From JACMQX01 sp044225675 (lineage in GTDB: Bacteria > Pseudomonadota > Gammaproteobacteria > Burkholderiales > Burkholderiaceae_C), in assembly GCA_044225675.1 (NCBI GenBank), contig JBGAIH010000008.1, positions 89,316 through 153,315 of the forward strand: a stretch of 64,000 bases of DNA, given 5' to 3'. Position 1 is the stretch's first letter. The number at the start of each line of letters is the position of its first letter. Positions 7,414-16,427 of the stretch are shown here, in pieces. A model generated the notes under the pieces. It ran no database searches. It saw nothing but the letters and a program-made list of their open reading frames with translations, and had not been told where the DNA came from. The position numbers were made by a program, and so were the translations under genes.

Positions 7414-8907
7414 TCAGCCCACAGCACGCCGCCGGCGCAGCCACGCCAGAATCAGCGGCGTCGTCCAGATCAGGATCGTCAGCACCGCCAGCACGGCGGC
7501 GATCGGCCGCGTCACGAAGGCGGCCAGATTGCCGTCGGACTTGATCATCGAGGTGATGAAGTTCTCCTCCAGCATGCTTCCCAGGACCACGCCGAGAATC
7601 GCCGGTGCGATGGGGAAACGGTTTTCCTCCAGCACGTAGGCGATGACGCCAGCCACCAGCATCACCGTCACGTCGAAGATCGAATTGTTGATCGCGAAGG
7701 TGCCGACGATGCAGAACAGCAGGATCAGCGGCATCAGCACATTGCGCGGCACCTTGAGAATGCGCCGTGCGACCTTGATGCACAGGATGCCCAGCGGCAC
7801 CATGATGATGTTGGCGATGATGAACAGCAGGAACACGGCATAGATGTTCTGCGGATTCGTGGTGAACAGCGAAGGGCCCGGGTTCATGTTCTTCATGTAG
7901 AGCACGCCGATCACGATGGCGGTGATCGAGTCGCCCGGAATGCCGAACACCAGCGCGGGAATCCAGGCGCCCGCCAGCGCACTGTTGTTGGCGGCGCCCG
8001 ACTCGACGATGCCTTCGACGTGGCCGGTGCCGAACTTCTCGGGCTCGCGGGAGAACTTCTTGCTCATGGCGTACGACATCCAGGCCGCGATGTCGGCACC
8101 CGCGCCGGGCAAGGCGCCCACGGCGGTGCCCAGCACGCTGCCGCGCAGGATCTGCTTCGGATAGCGTTTGGCCAGGGCCCACTGCCCCTTGAGCACGTTG
8201 CCCACCTGCTCGACCACGAGTTCAGCGGGCGGGCTGGTGTCCACGGCATAGCGGATGATCTCGGAGATCGCGAACATGCCGATCATCATCGAGATCATCC
8301 CGATGCCGCCGGTCAGCTCCGTGCTGCCGAAGGTGAAGCGCGGGTGCCCGGCCGGATTGCCCAGCCCGACGCAGGCCACGAGCAGCCCCAGGCCCAGCGT
8401 GATGCAGCCCTTGAGTGGCCGGTCAGACGTGATGAACACCGCACAGGTCAGGCCCAGCAGCACCAGCCAGAAATACTCGAAGGAGCTGAACCGCGTGGCG
8501 AAGTCCGCCAGTGCCGGCGCGGCGACGATCAGCACCACCGTGCCGAACAGTCCGCCCACGGCCGAGAACACCAGGCCCGCGCCCAGCGCCATCTCGGCCT
8601 GGCCCTTGCGCGTCATGGCAAAGGCTTCGTCGGTGTAGGCGGCCGACGCCGGCGTGCCGGGAATGCGCAGCAGGCAGCCCGGAATGTCGCCCGAGAAGAT
8701 CGCCATGGCCGTGGCCGTGACGATGGCCGCGATGGCCGGGATCGGCGGCATGAAGAAGGTCACCGGCACCAGCAGCGCGGTGGCCATGGTGGCCGTGAGG
8801 CCCGGTACCGCGCCGACGAACAGGCCGAAGAGTGAGGCGCCCACCATCACCATCAGGGTGTAGGGCTCGAACACCATGCCGAAGGCCTGGCTGACTGCAG
8901 TCCACAT
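7414..8907 (-). CDS. tctA: Tripartite tricarboxylate transporter, large permease TctA
   Basis: 497 residues, almost entirely hydrophobic helices (about 11-12 predicted by eye), the expected size for TctA. The two family loops are present: GAVPGLTATMATALLVPVTF near residue 32 and GALPGAGADIAAWMSYAMSK near residue 260. TctA is the large inner-membrane permease that uses an ion gradient to import carboxylic acids delivered by a Bug/TctC receptor. It is the last gene of the leftward operon receptor-tctB-tctA, with 26 bp between tctB and tctA. Substrate specificity is set by the receptor and cannot be read here. Confidence 0.93.
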   Translation of the reverse strand: MWTAVSQAFGMVFEPYTLMVMVGASLFGLFVGAVPGLTATMATALLVPVTFFMPPIPAIAAIVTATAMAIFSGDIPGCLLRIPGTPASAAYTDEAFAMTRKGQAEMALGAGLVFSAVGGLFGTVVLIVAAPALADFATRFSSFEYFWLVLLGLTCAVFITSDRPLKGCITLGLGLLVACVGLGNPAGHPRFTFGSTELTGGIGMISMMIGMFAISEIIRYAVDTSPPAELVVEQVGNVLKGQWALAKRYPKQILRGSVLGTAVGALPGAGADIAAWMSYAMSKKFSREPEKFGTGHVEGIVESGAANNSALAGAWIPALVFGIPGDSITAIVIGVLYMKNMNPGPSLFTTNPQNIYAVFLLFIIANIIMVPLGILCIKVARRILKVPRNVLMPLILLFCIVGTFAINNSIFDVTVMLVAGVIAYVLEENRFPIAPAILGVVLGSMLEENFITSMIKSDGNLAAFVTRPIAAVLAVLTILIWTTPLILAWLRRRRAVG

Positions 8908-8933
8908 GAGTGCGCTTCCTTGAAGGGTTGGAC

Positions 8934-9407
8934 TTACCAGGCGTAGTTCTTGAGCACGCCCCAGGGCAGGGGCACGCGCAGCAGCTTGTAGAACGCGAAG
9001 TGGATCAGCAGCGTTGCCACCAGCGCCATGCCGATGGCCGGCAGCGGCCGCACACGGAAGGTGATGAAATTCACGAACAGCAGCGCCGCCGCCACCGGAA
9101 GAAAGCCGATGCGTTCGGCCGCCAGCATGTACACCAGAACCGAGCCGATCACTACCAGCGCGCCGGCCACATGGCGCGGCGAGCGCAGCCAGTCGTCCGC
9201 AGTGAACCAGGGCACGGCCTTGCGCTCACGCCAGCCGCGCACGAGCAGCACCAGACCTCCGACGCACAGGCCCGCCGCGATGAGACCGGGGAACAGCGCC
9301 GGCCCGACCTGCTGGCCGGGGATCTTGGGATAGCCCTGGACGATGGTGAGGACGGCCGCGCCCAGGGCGAGCAGCACCGCGCCGAAGACGGCGTCGTTGA
9401 ATTTCAT
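8934..9407 (-). CDS. tctB: Tripartite tricarboxylate transporter, small permease TctB
   Basis: 157 residues with four hydrophobic helices: AVFGAVLLALGAAVLTIV at the N-terminus, VGPALFPGLIAAGLCVGGLV, a middle VAGALVVIGSVLVYML, and a C-terminal pair containing FLPVAAALLFVNFITF. The GPALFPGLIAAGL segment is typical of TctB. It is the small membrane subunit paired with TctA. It lies 15 bp downstream of the receptor gene and 26 bp upstream of tctA, so all three are co-transcribed. Confidence 0.92.
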   Translation of the reverse strand: MKFNDAVFGAVLLALGAAVLTIVQGYPKIPGQQVGPALFPGLIAAGLCVGGLVLLVRGWRERKAVPWFTADDWLRSPRHVAGALVVIGSVLVYMLAAERIGFLPVAAALLFVNFITFRVRPLPAIGMALVATLLIHFAFYKLLRVPLPWGVLKNYAW

Positions 9408-9422
9408 CAGCCCGCTCCCGGC

Positions 9423-10415
9423 TTACTTGGCGATGCCCACGGCCTTCATGGTCGCACCCAGGTCGGTGCTGGACTTGGCCATGAACTTCGCAAAGTCGTC
9501 GGGGCCGGCGTAGATCACGCCGAAGCCGCGCGAGCTCATGAAGTCGGTGTACTCCTTGCTCGCGGCGATCTTGCGGATCGAGGCAGCCAGCTTGTCGCGC
9601 ACGTCGTTGGGAATGCCCTTGGGCGCGACGATGCCGCGCCAGGCCGCCATGGTCCAGTCGCTGCCGATCGCGGCCTTGAGCGTGGGCACGTTGGGGTAGA
9701 GCGAAGCGGGCTTGTCGTTCATCACGGCCAGGCTCTTGACCTTGCCCGCATCGATGAGCGAGCGCGCCTCGGGCAGCGAAACGGGTGCGATCTCCACGCC
9801 GCCCGCGATCATGTCCTGCAGGCCCGGAGCCGCGCCGTTGCTGGGCACCCAGGGCACGGTGGCCGGGTCGATCTTCTGGTCGCGCAGCAGGCCGGCGATG
9901 GCCAGGTGCCAGATACCACCCTGCCCCGTCCCCGAGGCCTTGAACTTGCCCGGGTTGGCCTTGATGGCGGCCAGCAGGTCCTTGACGTCCTTGTAGGGCG
10001 CGTCGGCGCGGACCTGGATGCCGGCCGGATCGGCGTTCACGAGTCCGATGGGCGTGTACGACGCACCCGTGAGATCCGTCAGGCCCTGCCAGTGCATCAT
10101 GCCGATCTCCACCGTGGCCATGCCGATGGTGTAGCCGTCGGGCGGTGCCGAGGCAATGGCCGCATGGCCCACCACGCCGCTGCCGCCGGTGCGGTTGACC
10201 ACGTTGACCGGCTGGCCCAGGTCCTTCTCGAGCAGGCTGCCGATGATGCGGGCGGTGGCGTCGGTGCCGCCCCCAGCGCCCCAGGGGACGATCAGCGTGA
10301 TCGGCCGGGCGGGATAGTTCTGCGCTGCGGCCGGCAGCGCAGCGGCGGCGAGGGCGAGCCCGGCCAGGGCGCCTGCGGCGCGGGCGGTGAACGAGCGACG
10401 GGTCGGTTTGAGCAT
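9423..10415 (-). CDS. tctC: Bug-family periplasmic receptor (TctC)
   Basis: 330 residues from the ATG at 10415, which follows GGAG at normal spacing; a longer in-frame extension to 10544 was rejected because it precedes the signal peptide. Residues 1-31 are a signal peptide with RR-S-F (RRSFTARAAG), possibly Tat, cleaved near AAAQ. The mature protein starts YPARPITLIVPWGAGGGTDA and contains IASAPPDGYTIGM and VPTLKAAIGSDWTMAAWRG, hallmark Bug segments. Bug proteins bind small carboxylates and deliver them to TctAB. First gene of the operon. Confidence 0.94.
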   Translation of the reverse strand: MLKPTRRSFTARAAGALAGLALAAAALPAAAQNYPARPITLIVPWGAGGGTDATARIIGSLLEKDLGQPVNVVNRTGGSGVVGHAAIASAPPDGYTIGMATVEIGMMHWQGLTDLTGASYTPIGLVNADPAGIQVRADAPYKDVKDLLAAIKANPGKFKASGTGQGGIWHLAIAGLLRDQKIDPATVPWVPSNGAAPGLQDMIAGGVEIAPVSLPEARSLIDAGKVKSLAVMNDKPASLYPNVPTLKAAIGSDWTMAAWRGIVAPKGIPNDVRDKLAASIRKIAASKEYTDFMSSRGFGVIYAGPDDFAKFMAKSSTDLGATMKAVGIAK

Positions 10416-10494
10416 GGTGTGTCTCCTCTGCATGGGTGGTGAACTCACGAGCCCGGCACGCTGTTTGGTGTGATGATGTGATGAATAGCCGGGC

Positions 10495-10513
10495 TGCAGC
10501 CAATTTAGCTGCA
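10495..10513. promoter_or_regulatory. Inverted repeat upstream of the Bug transporter operon
   Basis: TGCAGC (10495-10500) and GCTGCA (10508-10513) flank an AT-rich 7-nt centre, about 80 bp upstream of the receptor start. It has the look of an operator or the stem of a small hairpin; no regulator gene sits next to it. Weak evidence. Confidence 0.3.
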
Positions 10514-10563
10514 ATGACGGCCGCCCGGCATCAGGGGTAACCATTCCCCCATTGGTGAATTGT

Positions 10564-11271
10564 TCAGCGCGACTGCCCCGTCTCCTGCTGATAGAGCGCG
10601 GGCAGGAAATGCTCGAACAGGCCGACCTCCTCGATGTTGTGGCGCAACCAGGCGATGCCCTGCTCCCGGCTGAAGATGAAGCGCTCGATCAGCGGATTGA
10701 GCCACCGGCGCCAGCCGCTCGCGCCCCCCACGATGAGGCAGTTTTCGTACAGCGTGCCTTCCGCAAGCGGCGTAAAGGTGTACTCCATGCGGGCGATCCC
10801 CGCGAGGCCGTGCGTGACCGGGTTGTGGATGTAGCCCCCTTCGTCGAGCTTCTCGATATGGGTCAGCACGTTCACCTCGAAGCGCCGGTTCGCTCCGAGG
10901 TATTCGCGCAGCCGGATCACCGCGCCCGGCCCGACCGAGCCGTCCGGCAGCCTGCGCGCGTAGCTGGCGTGGACGTGGTCGTGCGGATGCCAGGCGCGGT
11001 AGCGGTTGATGCGGCGTCCCTGGACTTCGATGTCGCCCTCCAGATGGGAGAACCACCACACGAGCATGGCGGGCGTGACGCCGCGCAGGACCTCATGCCG
11101 GATCCAGAAGCACAGCCGGCCGTCAGGCAGTCGCCGCACCCCGGACTGCGCAGAGGCCATGGGCCGCATCGGCCAGGGCACGAGCGCGGGCTCGGCCGGC
11201 CGGTTGCGGTCGGAAGGATAGGCGGGCATGTCGCGCGTGGCGTCGAGCGTGAGGGGAAGTGCGGGGGTCAT
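10564..11271 (-). CDS. DAPG-hydrolase (PhlG)-like protein
   Basis: 235 residues from the ATG at 11271 (AAGGAG about 8 nt upstream); the open frame continues to 11388 but through the operator region. Key segments: LVWWFSHLEGDIEVQGRRI, RYRAWHPHDHVHASY, GTLYENCLIVGG and WLRHNIEEVGLFEHFLPALY. The spaced His/Glu residues (HPHDH, HNIEE) fit the zinc ligands of the 2,4-diacetylphloroglucinol hydrolase family, which cleaves a C-C bond in an acylated phenolic ring. The family is a pattern-based assignment; the substrate here is unknown. It is transcribed away from a TetR regulator with two matching palindromes between them, so it is probably derepressed by its own substrate or a related compound (inference). 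Confidence 0.6.
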   Translation of the reverse strand: MTPALPLTLDATRDMPAYPSDRNRPAEPALVPWPMRPMASAQSGVRRLPDGRLCFWIRHEVLRGVTPAMLVWWFSHLEGDIEVQGRRINRYRAWHPHDHVHASYARRLPDGSVGPGAVIRLREYLGANRRFEVNVLTHIEKLDEGGYIHNPVTHGLAGIARMEYTFTPLAEGTLYENCLIVGGASGWRRWLNPLIERFIFSREQGIAWLRHNIEEVGLFEHFLPALYQQETGQSR

Positions 11272-11333
11272 CAAGGGCTCCTTCGGTAAGTGGCTGGCGG
11301 GGTGGGACGAATGCCTGGGGGCGAAAATTAACT

Positions 11334-11351
11334 GTATAGTAGATACTATAC
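11334..11351. promoter_or_regulatory. Operator 1 (GTATAG-N6-CTATAC)
   Basis: Arms GTATAG (11334-11339) and CTATAC (11346-11351) around a 6-nt spacer, located 63-80 bp before the DAPG-hydrolase-like start. It has the same architecture as operator 2, with centres 35 bp apart. It probably binds the adjacent TetR protein and overlaps the leftward promoter. Confidence 0.75.
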
Positions 11352-11367
11352 TTTCAAACCCCAGATT

Positions 11368-11387
11368 TGTATAGTGTTCGCTATACA
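11368..11387. promoter_or_regulatory. Operator 2 (TGTATAG-N6-CTATACA)
   Basis: Perfect 7-bp arms TGTATAG (11368-11374) and CTATACA (11381-11387) around a 6-nt spacer, ending 8 bp before the TetR start codon. The position suggests autorepression of the regulator. Confidence 0.78.
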
Positions 11388-11395
11388 ATCAATGC

Positions 11396-12028
11396 ATGAG
11401 CGACCTCTCCCCTCCCCGCCGCGGCCCGGCCCCCACCAAGCACGTCGATATCCTGTGGGCCGCCGCACGCCTGTTCGCGCAGCGCGGCGTCGCCCAGACG
11501 ACCACGCGCGAGATTGCCGCAGCCGCACAGACGACCGAGCGGACGCTGTTCAAGCACTTCGGATCGAAGGACGCGCTCGCCCAGGCCGTGATCGCCGAAG
11601 CGGTGCTGCCTCATCTGGCACCGACCTCGCTCGAAGGACTGCGCCAGGCCATCGAAGCGCATGGCAGCGATCTGAAGGCATGGCATGCCGCGCTGCTCGG
11701 GGCACGCGCCGAGGCTCTGGCCCAGGCGCCCGAGCTCACGCGACTGCTGCTGGTCGAGCTGCTGCGCGACGACGCCCTGCGCGCGGGCTTTGCGGCGCAA
11801 TGGAAGGCCGCGGCCTGGGAGCCACTGCTCGGTCTGTTCCTGCAGCTCCAGAAAGACGGCCGGATGCGGCGCGACCTGGCGCCCGGGATGCTGGTGCGGA
11901 TCTTCCTCAGCCTGAACCTCGGCTACCTGATCGGGCGCTTCGTGCTGGCATCCGCGCATTCCTGGGACGACGCTGCAGAGATCGAAGGACTCACGGCCTT
12001 CTTCATGACCGGGGCGCGCGGCGTCTGA
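11396..12028 (+). CDS. TetR-family transcriptional regulator
   Basis: 210 residues. The N-terminal helix-turn-helix is clear: ILWAAARLFAQRGVAQTTTR, EIAAAAQTTERTLFKHFGSK (about residues 17-57). The rest is an all-helical ligand-binding and dimerisation domain typical in length. It is divergent from the DAPG-hydrolase-like gene, and two GTATAG/CTATAC palindromes sit between them, a classical local repressor arrangement. No strong ribosome binding site precedes the ATG at 11396, and operator 2 lies only 8 bp upstream, so the message may be nearly leaderless and under tight self-control (inference). Confidence 0.9.
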   Translation: MSDLSPPRRGPAPTKHVDILWAAARLFAQRGVAQTTTREIAAAAQTTERTLFKHFGSKDALAQAVIAEAVLPHLAPTSLEGLRQAIEAHGSDLKAWHAALLGARAEALAQAPELTRLLLVELLRDDALRAGFAAQWKAAAWEPLLGLFLQLQKDGRMRRDLAPGMLVRIFLSLNLGYLIGRFVLASAHSWDDAAEIEGLTAFFMTGARGV

Positions 12029-12053
12029 GCGCCGCACGCGCAAAGCCGAAAAC

Positions 12054-15000
12054 CTACTGGCCCGTGGCCGTCACGCCGCAGGTCAGCGTGAAGGTCAAGG
12101 TGCCGCCTGCGCCGAAGGTGCCCAGGGCCAAGCCGGTGGGTGCCGTGGCATTCTGCAGCTGGGACGTGGTCAGCCCGCTCGGACAGGCCGTGCCTGGCCC
12201 GGACGCGACACACGCGGGCGTGGCCGAGCAGCTCAGCCCCGTGGCCACGGGGTCGTAGAGCCGGGCGCCGTCCGCCGGATAGTCGCCTCCGTTGCTGACG
12301 GTGATGGTGTAGGTCGTGATCCCGCCAGCGGTGACTGCGGCGACACCATCCGACTTGGCGATCACCAGGTTGGTCGAGCCGATGTTGGTGGTGACGGAGG
12401 CGCTGTTGTTGGCCGGGGTGCTGTCGACGACGCCCACGGGCACGCCGACGTTGACGGTGTTGACGACCCCGGCCGCCGTGGTCGCATTGGCGGTCACGGC
12501 GGTGACCGTGATCTGCACCCGGCCACTGGCCAGCAGGTTCGCCGTGAGCGAGATCGCATTGCCCGAGCCGCTGGCCGTACCGCAGCTCGACCCGCTGGTA
12601 AGCGTGCCGCATACCCAGGTGACGGTGCCGAAGCCGGTCGGCACGACGTCGGTGATGGGCACGTTCACGACATTGGACGTGCCGGCATTGAAGGCCTGGA
12701 TGAGGAACTGCACGGTGGTGCCCTTGGGCACGACGGGCAAGGTGCTGGAGAAGGCGCCGGAGGTGCCCTGCCGCTGCTGCTTGCTGGCCTGCAGATCGGT
12801 CTGCAGGGGCACCTGGTCGGCCGCGCAGCCGTAGTTGGGTACGTCGGTGCCGCTGCACACCACGGCCGTCACACTGGTGGGAAAGGTGCTGTTCTGCGGA
12901 TCCGTGCCATTGGTGCCGACCTTGGCCCGGTTGACCAGTTCATTGGTCGCGGCGGCGGCGACCGTCACGGTCACCGTGACGATGGCGGTCGAGCCGGCGG
13001 TGAAGATCCCGGCCGTGTTGTTGCAGGTCACCACCTGCCCGACCGTGCCGCAGGTGAACGGCGTTCCGGCCGCCGTCGCGCCGATGGTGAGTCCGGCGGG
13101 GATCACGTCGACCATGCGGACCGTGTTGGCCGCCGAGCCGGAGCCGCCCGTGTTGGTGATGCGCAGGACGAACGGAAAGGTGTTGCCCGGCACCTTGGCT
13201 TGTGGATTCGCATGGGACTTGCTCATGCGGATCTCGGGGGCGTTCTGGATGGTGTTCAGGTCGATGGCGCATCCAGGACCATTGCCGTTGTTGATGCAGG
13301 CCGTGACGCTGGCCGCAGGAGGCGTCGACGTGGACAGCGTCACGTCGCCCCCGCCGCCGATGCGTGCCTTGTTGCGCTGCTGCGTCCCCACCGCATCGCC
13401 GCCGACACCGGCGGTGAGGATGAAGCTCGAGCTGCTCCCGGCGGCGATGCTGACCGTGGACGTGCAGGACACGTCGGTCGCAGAGTTGCGCGTGCAGCTC
13501 CAGTTGGCGCCGTTGGTCCCGGTGGGCGTGAACGGTGACGTGACGGCGGTGGTGGTCATCGAGCCCGGAAACACGTCGCGGAAGGTGATGGTCCCGGTGC
13601 TGGCCACCGTGCCGATGTTGCTGACGACGAACACGTAGTCGGTGCGTCCGTTCTGGGCCACGAAGGGTTGGCCGTCGTCCTTGGACAGCGAGAGGCTCAC
13701 GTACAGCACGCTGTCGGTGTCGCTGGCGCACCCGTTGTTCGGGTCGGACGCGGTTGTCGCCGGGGCGACCGGGTCAGCGCATGCGGTAACGCTGGCGGCC
13801 ACCGGCGTCGACTTGGCAGGACTCGGATCGCCGCCGCCTCCGACGCGCGCCTTGTTGGTCACCGCGCTGGTCACCGACGAATCGACGGTGACCCTGAAGC
13901 TGATCGTCGCGGTAGTGCCTGCCGCCAGCGCCGTCGTGCGGACGCAGCTGAGATTGGGGGCTGCCGACGTGCAGACGAAGCCGCTGACCGTGGTGGTGCC
14001 CGCGAACGCAAGCCCTGACGGCAGCACATCGAGGACCGTGATGGTGCCGCTCGTCGGTGTGCTGCCGGCATTGGTCACCACCAGCGTGTAGGTGGTCGTG
14101 CCGCCTCGCAGGACGGTGTCGGTCCCGTCAGTCTTGGTGAGCACGAGATTGGGCGCAACGACCGTGTCGGTGTCCAGCGCGCAGCCGGCGGGCGCGTTGT
14201 TGGCCGTGCAGGCGGCCGCTGCGGTAACGCCGTCTGCGGCCGTTGCGGGCAACGGCTTGTTCGGGTCGCTGCCGCCCTGCACGATCGCGCGGTTCACCTG
14301 CGAACCCGTCGCCGAGGGCAGGACCTGAACCGCCAGCGCGAAGGAGCTTGAGCCGTTGCCCGGAACCGCACTCGTGGACGTGCAGGTGATGTCGGTCGTG
14401 GCGGTGGCCGTGCAGGACCAGCTGGCCGCGTTGGCGCCCGTGACGGTCAGTGCGCCGTTGGCAACGGCCATGCCGGCAGGCAGCTTGTCCGAGACGGTCA
14501 CCGTGCCGATGGTCTGACCGATTCCCGCATTGTTGACCGTGAACGTGAAGGTCGTGGTGCTGCCGGCCGTGACCGAGCTGACGCCGTCGGACTTGGTCAG
14601 CGAGAGGTTGGGGTCGCACTGCGCTGCCGGCGGCGCGCCCGGCACGTTGGGCGCGAGGAAGGCGGTCAGGCCGCCGTTGAAACCAGTGGAGCCGTAGTTC
14701 TCCTCAGGCGTCAGGTCGCTCATCGTGCGGCCCGGCGCACCGCCATTGACCGATGCCGACAGGGCCATGCTGGAGGGCGAGTAAGCAATGAAGCCACCGC
14801 CCCCCGCGCCACCAGGGCCGTGACGCCCGGCGAGGCCGCCTGCGCTGCCCGCCCAGGCATTGCCGCCGTCGCCACCCGTGGCGTTCACCGTGGCGTTGCC
14901 GCCGTTGCTGGTCTGGATCACGACCGAGCCGCCGGCCCCGCCGCCCCCGCCCGCGTCATTGGCCACGTTGTAGCCATGCGCGCCGCGCACGTCGATCACG

Positions 15001-16250
15001 CCACTGCCGGTGATGCTGCGCGCGCGAATGATGGCGATACCGCCGCCAGCCGCGCCGGACGAACACAGCCCGTTGCCCAGTGCGCACGCGACGCCCAGGT
15101 TGGTGTAGACGTTGTTGTCCGACGTCCCGTCATTGCTCCCGCCGGCGCCGCCTCCGCCCCCCAGGAAGACGCGGTTGAAGGCCAGCGTCCCCGAAAAACC
15201 GGCGCCACCGCGGCCGCCCGTGTCCTTGAGCGGGTCATTCCAGGGGCGACCGCCCACCCCTCCCGGCCCATAATTGCCGCCGCCGCCGCCGCCGGCATTC
15301 TCGTCGTTGCCAGAGCGGGCATCGCGACCGTCGGTGCCACCGCCACCGGCATTGGCCGGCGCACCCCGCGCGTAGGAGCCGGACGGGTAGCCCTCGAACG
15401 CGCCTGTCGTCAATGAAATCGCAGGTACGCTGGTTGCGGCAGACGCCCAGCCCGAGGTCAGGGTCGCCAGCTGGATCGGCGTGCCTGCGATGCCCTCGCC
15501 CTTGCCGCCGTTGGTGTTGTCGGTCGACAGCGTGACGTAGTCTCCACTGGTGCCGAACGAGCCGCCCCGCTGCACGCCGGCGGCTCCGCGAAAGCCCTTC
15601 CCCGCAAGAAAGATGGCCGAGGTCTGCCCTTCGAGCGAACCGCTGCCCAGCGTGAGCGTGTCTCGCACGTCGATGGAGACGACGCCGCCACTCAGGCCGT
15701 TCCATGCGGGTGCCGTCATGGCGGCGAGGGTCACCGCGCTGAACTGCGGGACGCGAATCACCTGGTAGCGCTTCTGCGCGGTGCTCGCGGTCGCGTCCAG
15801 CTGCTGGTAGGAATTGGTCAATGGCGGGGTGAAAGCCAGCGGCGCCACCGAGGTGATGCGCACGAACTCATAGAGGCCCGAGCGTCCGACCGAAGAGCTG
15901 CCCTGGCCCGAGCCCGAACCGTTGCCATAGGTGTTGTTGTTGGACGAATTGATGCTGGCGTCCTGCATCTGGATGATCAGCAGCAGATCGCCCACCGACA
16001 GCGCAGTGTTCGAGCCCCGGACGTCGACCGAGCCGAGCGTCAGCGTGGTGGCGCCGACGGCCAGCGTGCCGACACCGGGGTAGTAGTTGTTGACGATGCC
16101 CGAACCGGGGCTGGATATGAGGTTCGCCGGCGAAGGGCAAAGCTGCGCCCAGGCGGGAAATGCCACCCAGCACAGAAGATTCAGGAACAGGCCGCGCCAT
16201 CCGATGGCACCCCACAAACTGCCGGCAACTCGCCGTGTTTTAGACGTCAT
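12054..16250 (-). CDS. Large secreted protein with glycine-rich head and DUF11 repeats
   Basis: 1398 residues from the ATG at 16250, chosen because it places a signal peptide at the start (positive n-region TSKTRR, then GLFLNLLCWVAFPAWA, cleavage before Q). In-frame starts at about 16287 and 16301 are possible; no start has a good ribosome binding site. Residues about 30-300 are strand-forming and Asn/Gly/Ser-rich; about 300-520 is strongly glycine-rich with GGGGG tracts. Six DUF11-type beta-sandwich repeats follow, beginning near residues 550, 702, 853, 1009, 1153 and 1296, each opening with a variant of L-x-K-x-D-G and containing an L/I-P-x-G strand. DUF11 repeats are common in surface adhesins. 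No LPXTG, autotransporter barrel, PEP-CTERM or type IX tail is visible; the chain ends abruptly in the last repeat. Confidence 0.82.
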   Translation of the reverse strand: MTSKTRRVAGSLWGAIGWRGLFLNLLCWVAFPAWAQLCPSPANLISSPGSGIVNNYYPGVGTLAVGATTLTLGSVDVRGSNTALSVGDLLLIIQMQDASINSSNNNTYGNGSGSGQGSSSVGRSGLYEFVRITSVAPLAFTPPLTNSYQQLDATASTAQKRYQVIRVPQFSAVTLAAMTAPAWNGLSGGVVSIDVRDTLTLGSGSLEGQTSAIFLAGKGFRGAAGVQRGGSFGTSGDYVTLSTDNTNGGKGEGIAGTPIQLATLTSGWASAATSVPAISLTTGAFEGYPSGSYARGAPANAGGGGTDGRDARSGNDENAGGGGGGNYGPGGVGGRPWNDPLKDTGGRGGAGFSGTLAFNRVFLGGGGGAGGSNDGTSDNNVYTNLGVACALGNGLCSSGAAGGGIAIIRARSITGSGVIDVRGAHGYNVANDAGGGGGAGGSVVIQTSNGGNATVNATGGDGGNAWAGSAGGLAGRHGPGGAGGGGFIAYSPSSMALSASVNGGAPGRTMSDLTPEENYGSTGFNGGLTAFLAPNVPGAPPAAQCDPNLSLTKSDGVSSVTAGSTTTFTFTVNNAGIGQTIGTVTVSDKLPAGMAVANGALTVTGANAASWSCTATATTDITCTSTSAVPGNGSSSFALAVQVLPSATGSQVNRAIVQGGSDPNKPLPATAADGVTAAAACTANNAPAGCALDTDTVVAPNLVLTKTDGTDTVLRGGTTTYTLVVTNAGSTPTSGTITVLDVLPSGLAFAGTTTVSGFVCTSAAPNLSCVRTTALAAGTTATISFRVTVDSSVTSAVTNKARVGGGGDPSPAKSTPVAASVTACADPVAPATTASDPNNGCASDTDSVLYVSLSLSKDDGQPFVAQNGRTDYVFVVSNIGTVASTGTITFRDVFPGSMTTTAVTSPFTPTGTNGANWSCTRNSATDVSCTSTVSIAAGSSSSFILTAGVGGDAVGTQQRNKARIGGGGDVTLSTSTPPAASVTACINNGNGPGCAIDLNTIQNAPEIRMSKSHANPQAKVPGNTFPFVLRITNTGGSGSAANTVRMVDVIPAGLTIGATAAGTPFTCGTVGQVVTCNNTAGIFTAGSTAIVTVTVTVAAAATNELVNRAKVGTNGTDPQNSTFPTSVTAVVCSGTDVPNYGCAADQVPLQTDLQASKQQRQGTSGAFSSTLPVVPKGTTVQFLIQAFNAGTSNVVNVPITDVVPTGFGTVTWVCGTLTSGSSCGTASGSGNAISLTANLLASGRVQITVTAVTANATTAAGVVNTVNVGVPVGVVDSTPANNSASVTTNIGSTNLVIAKSDGVAAVTAGGITTYTITVSNGGDYPADGARLYDPVATGLSCSATPACVASGPGTACPSGLTTSQLQNATAPTGLALGTFGAGGTLTFTLTCGVTATGQ

Positions 16251-16427
16251 GGACTCAAGAGATATCAATTTGTAAAAAATTGTACGCATGCCAAGTGCCA
16301 TCGGATTGACCTTGGTACCTCCGCGAGATGTAAATGTTGGGCGGGTCGTGATCTAAGGCCACCTCGCCCTTCCTGAAGTAACCCTAAACGACTCATCTCC
16401 ATTCAGGGTTCCGTCAGGAATGAAGGC

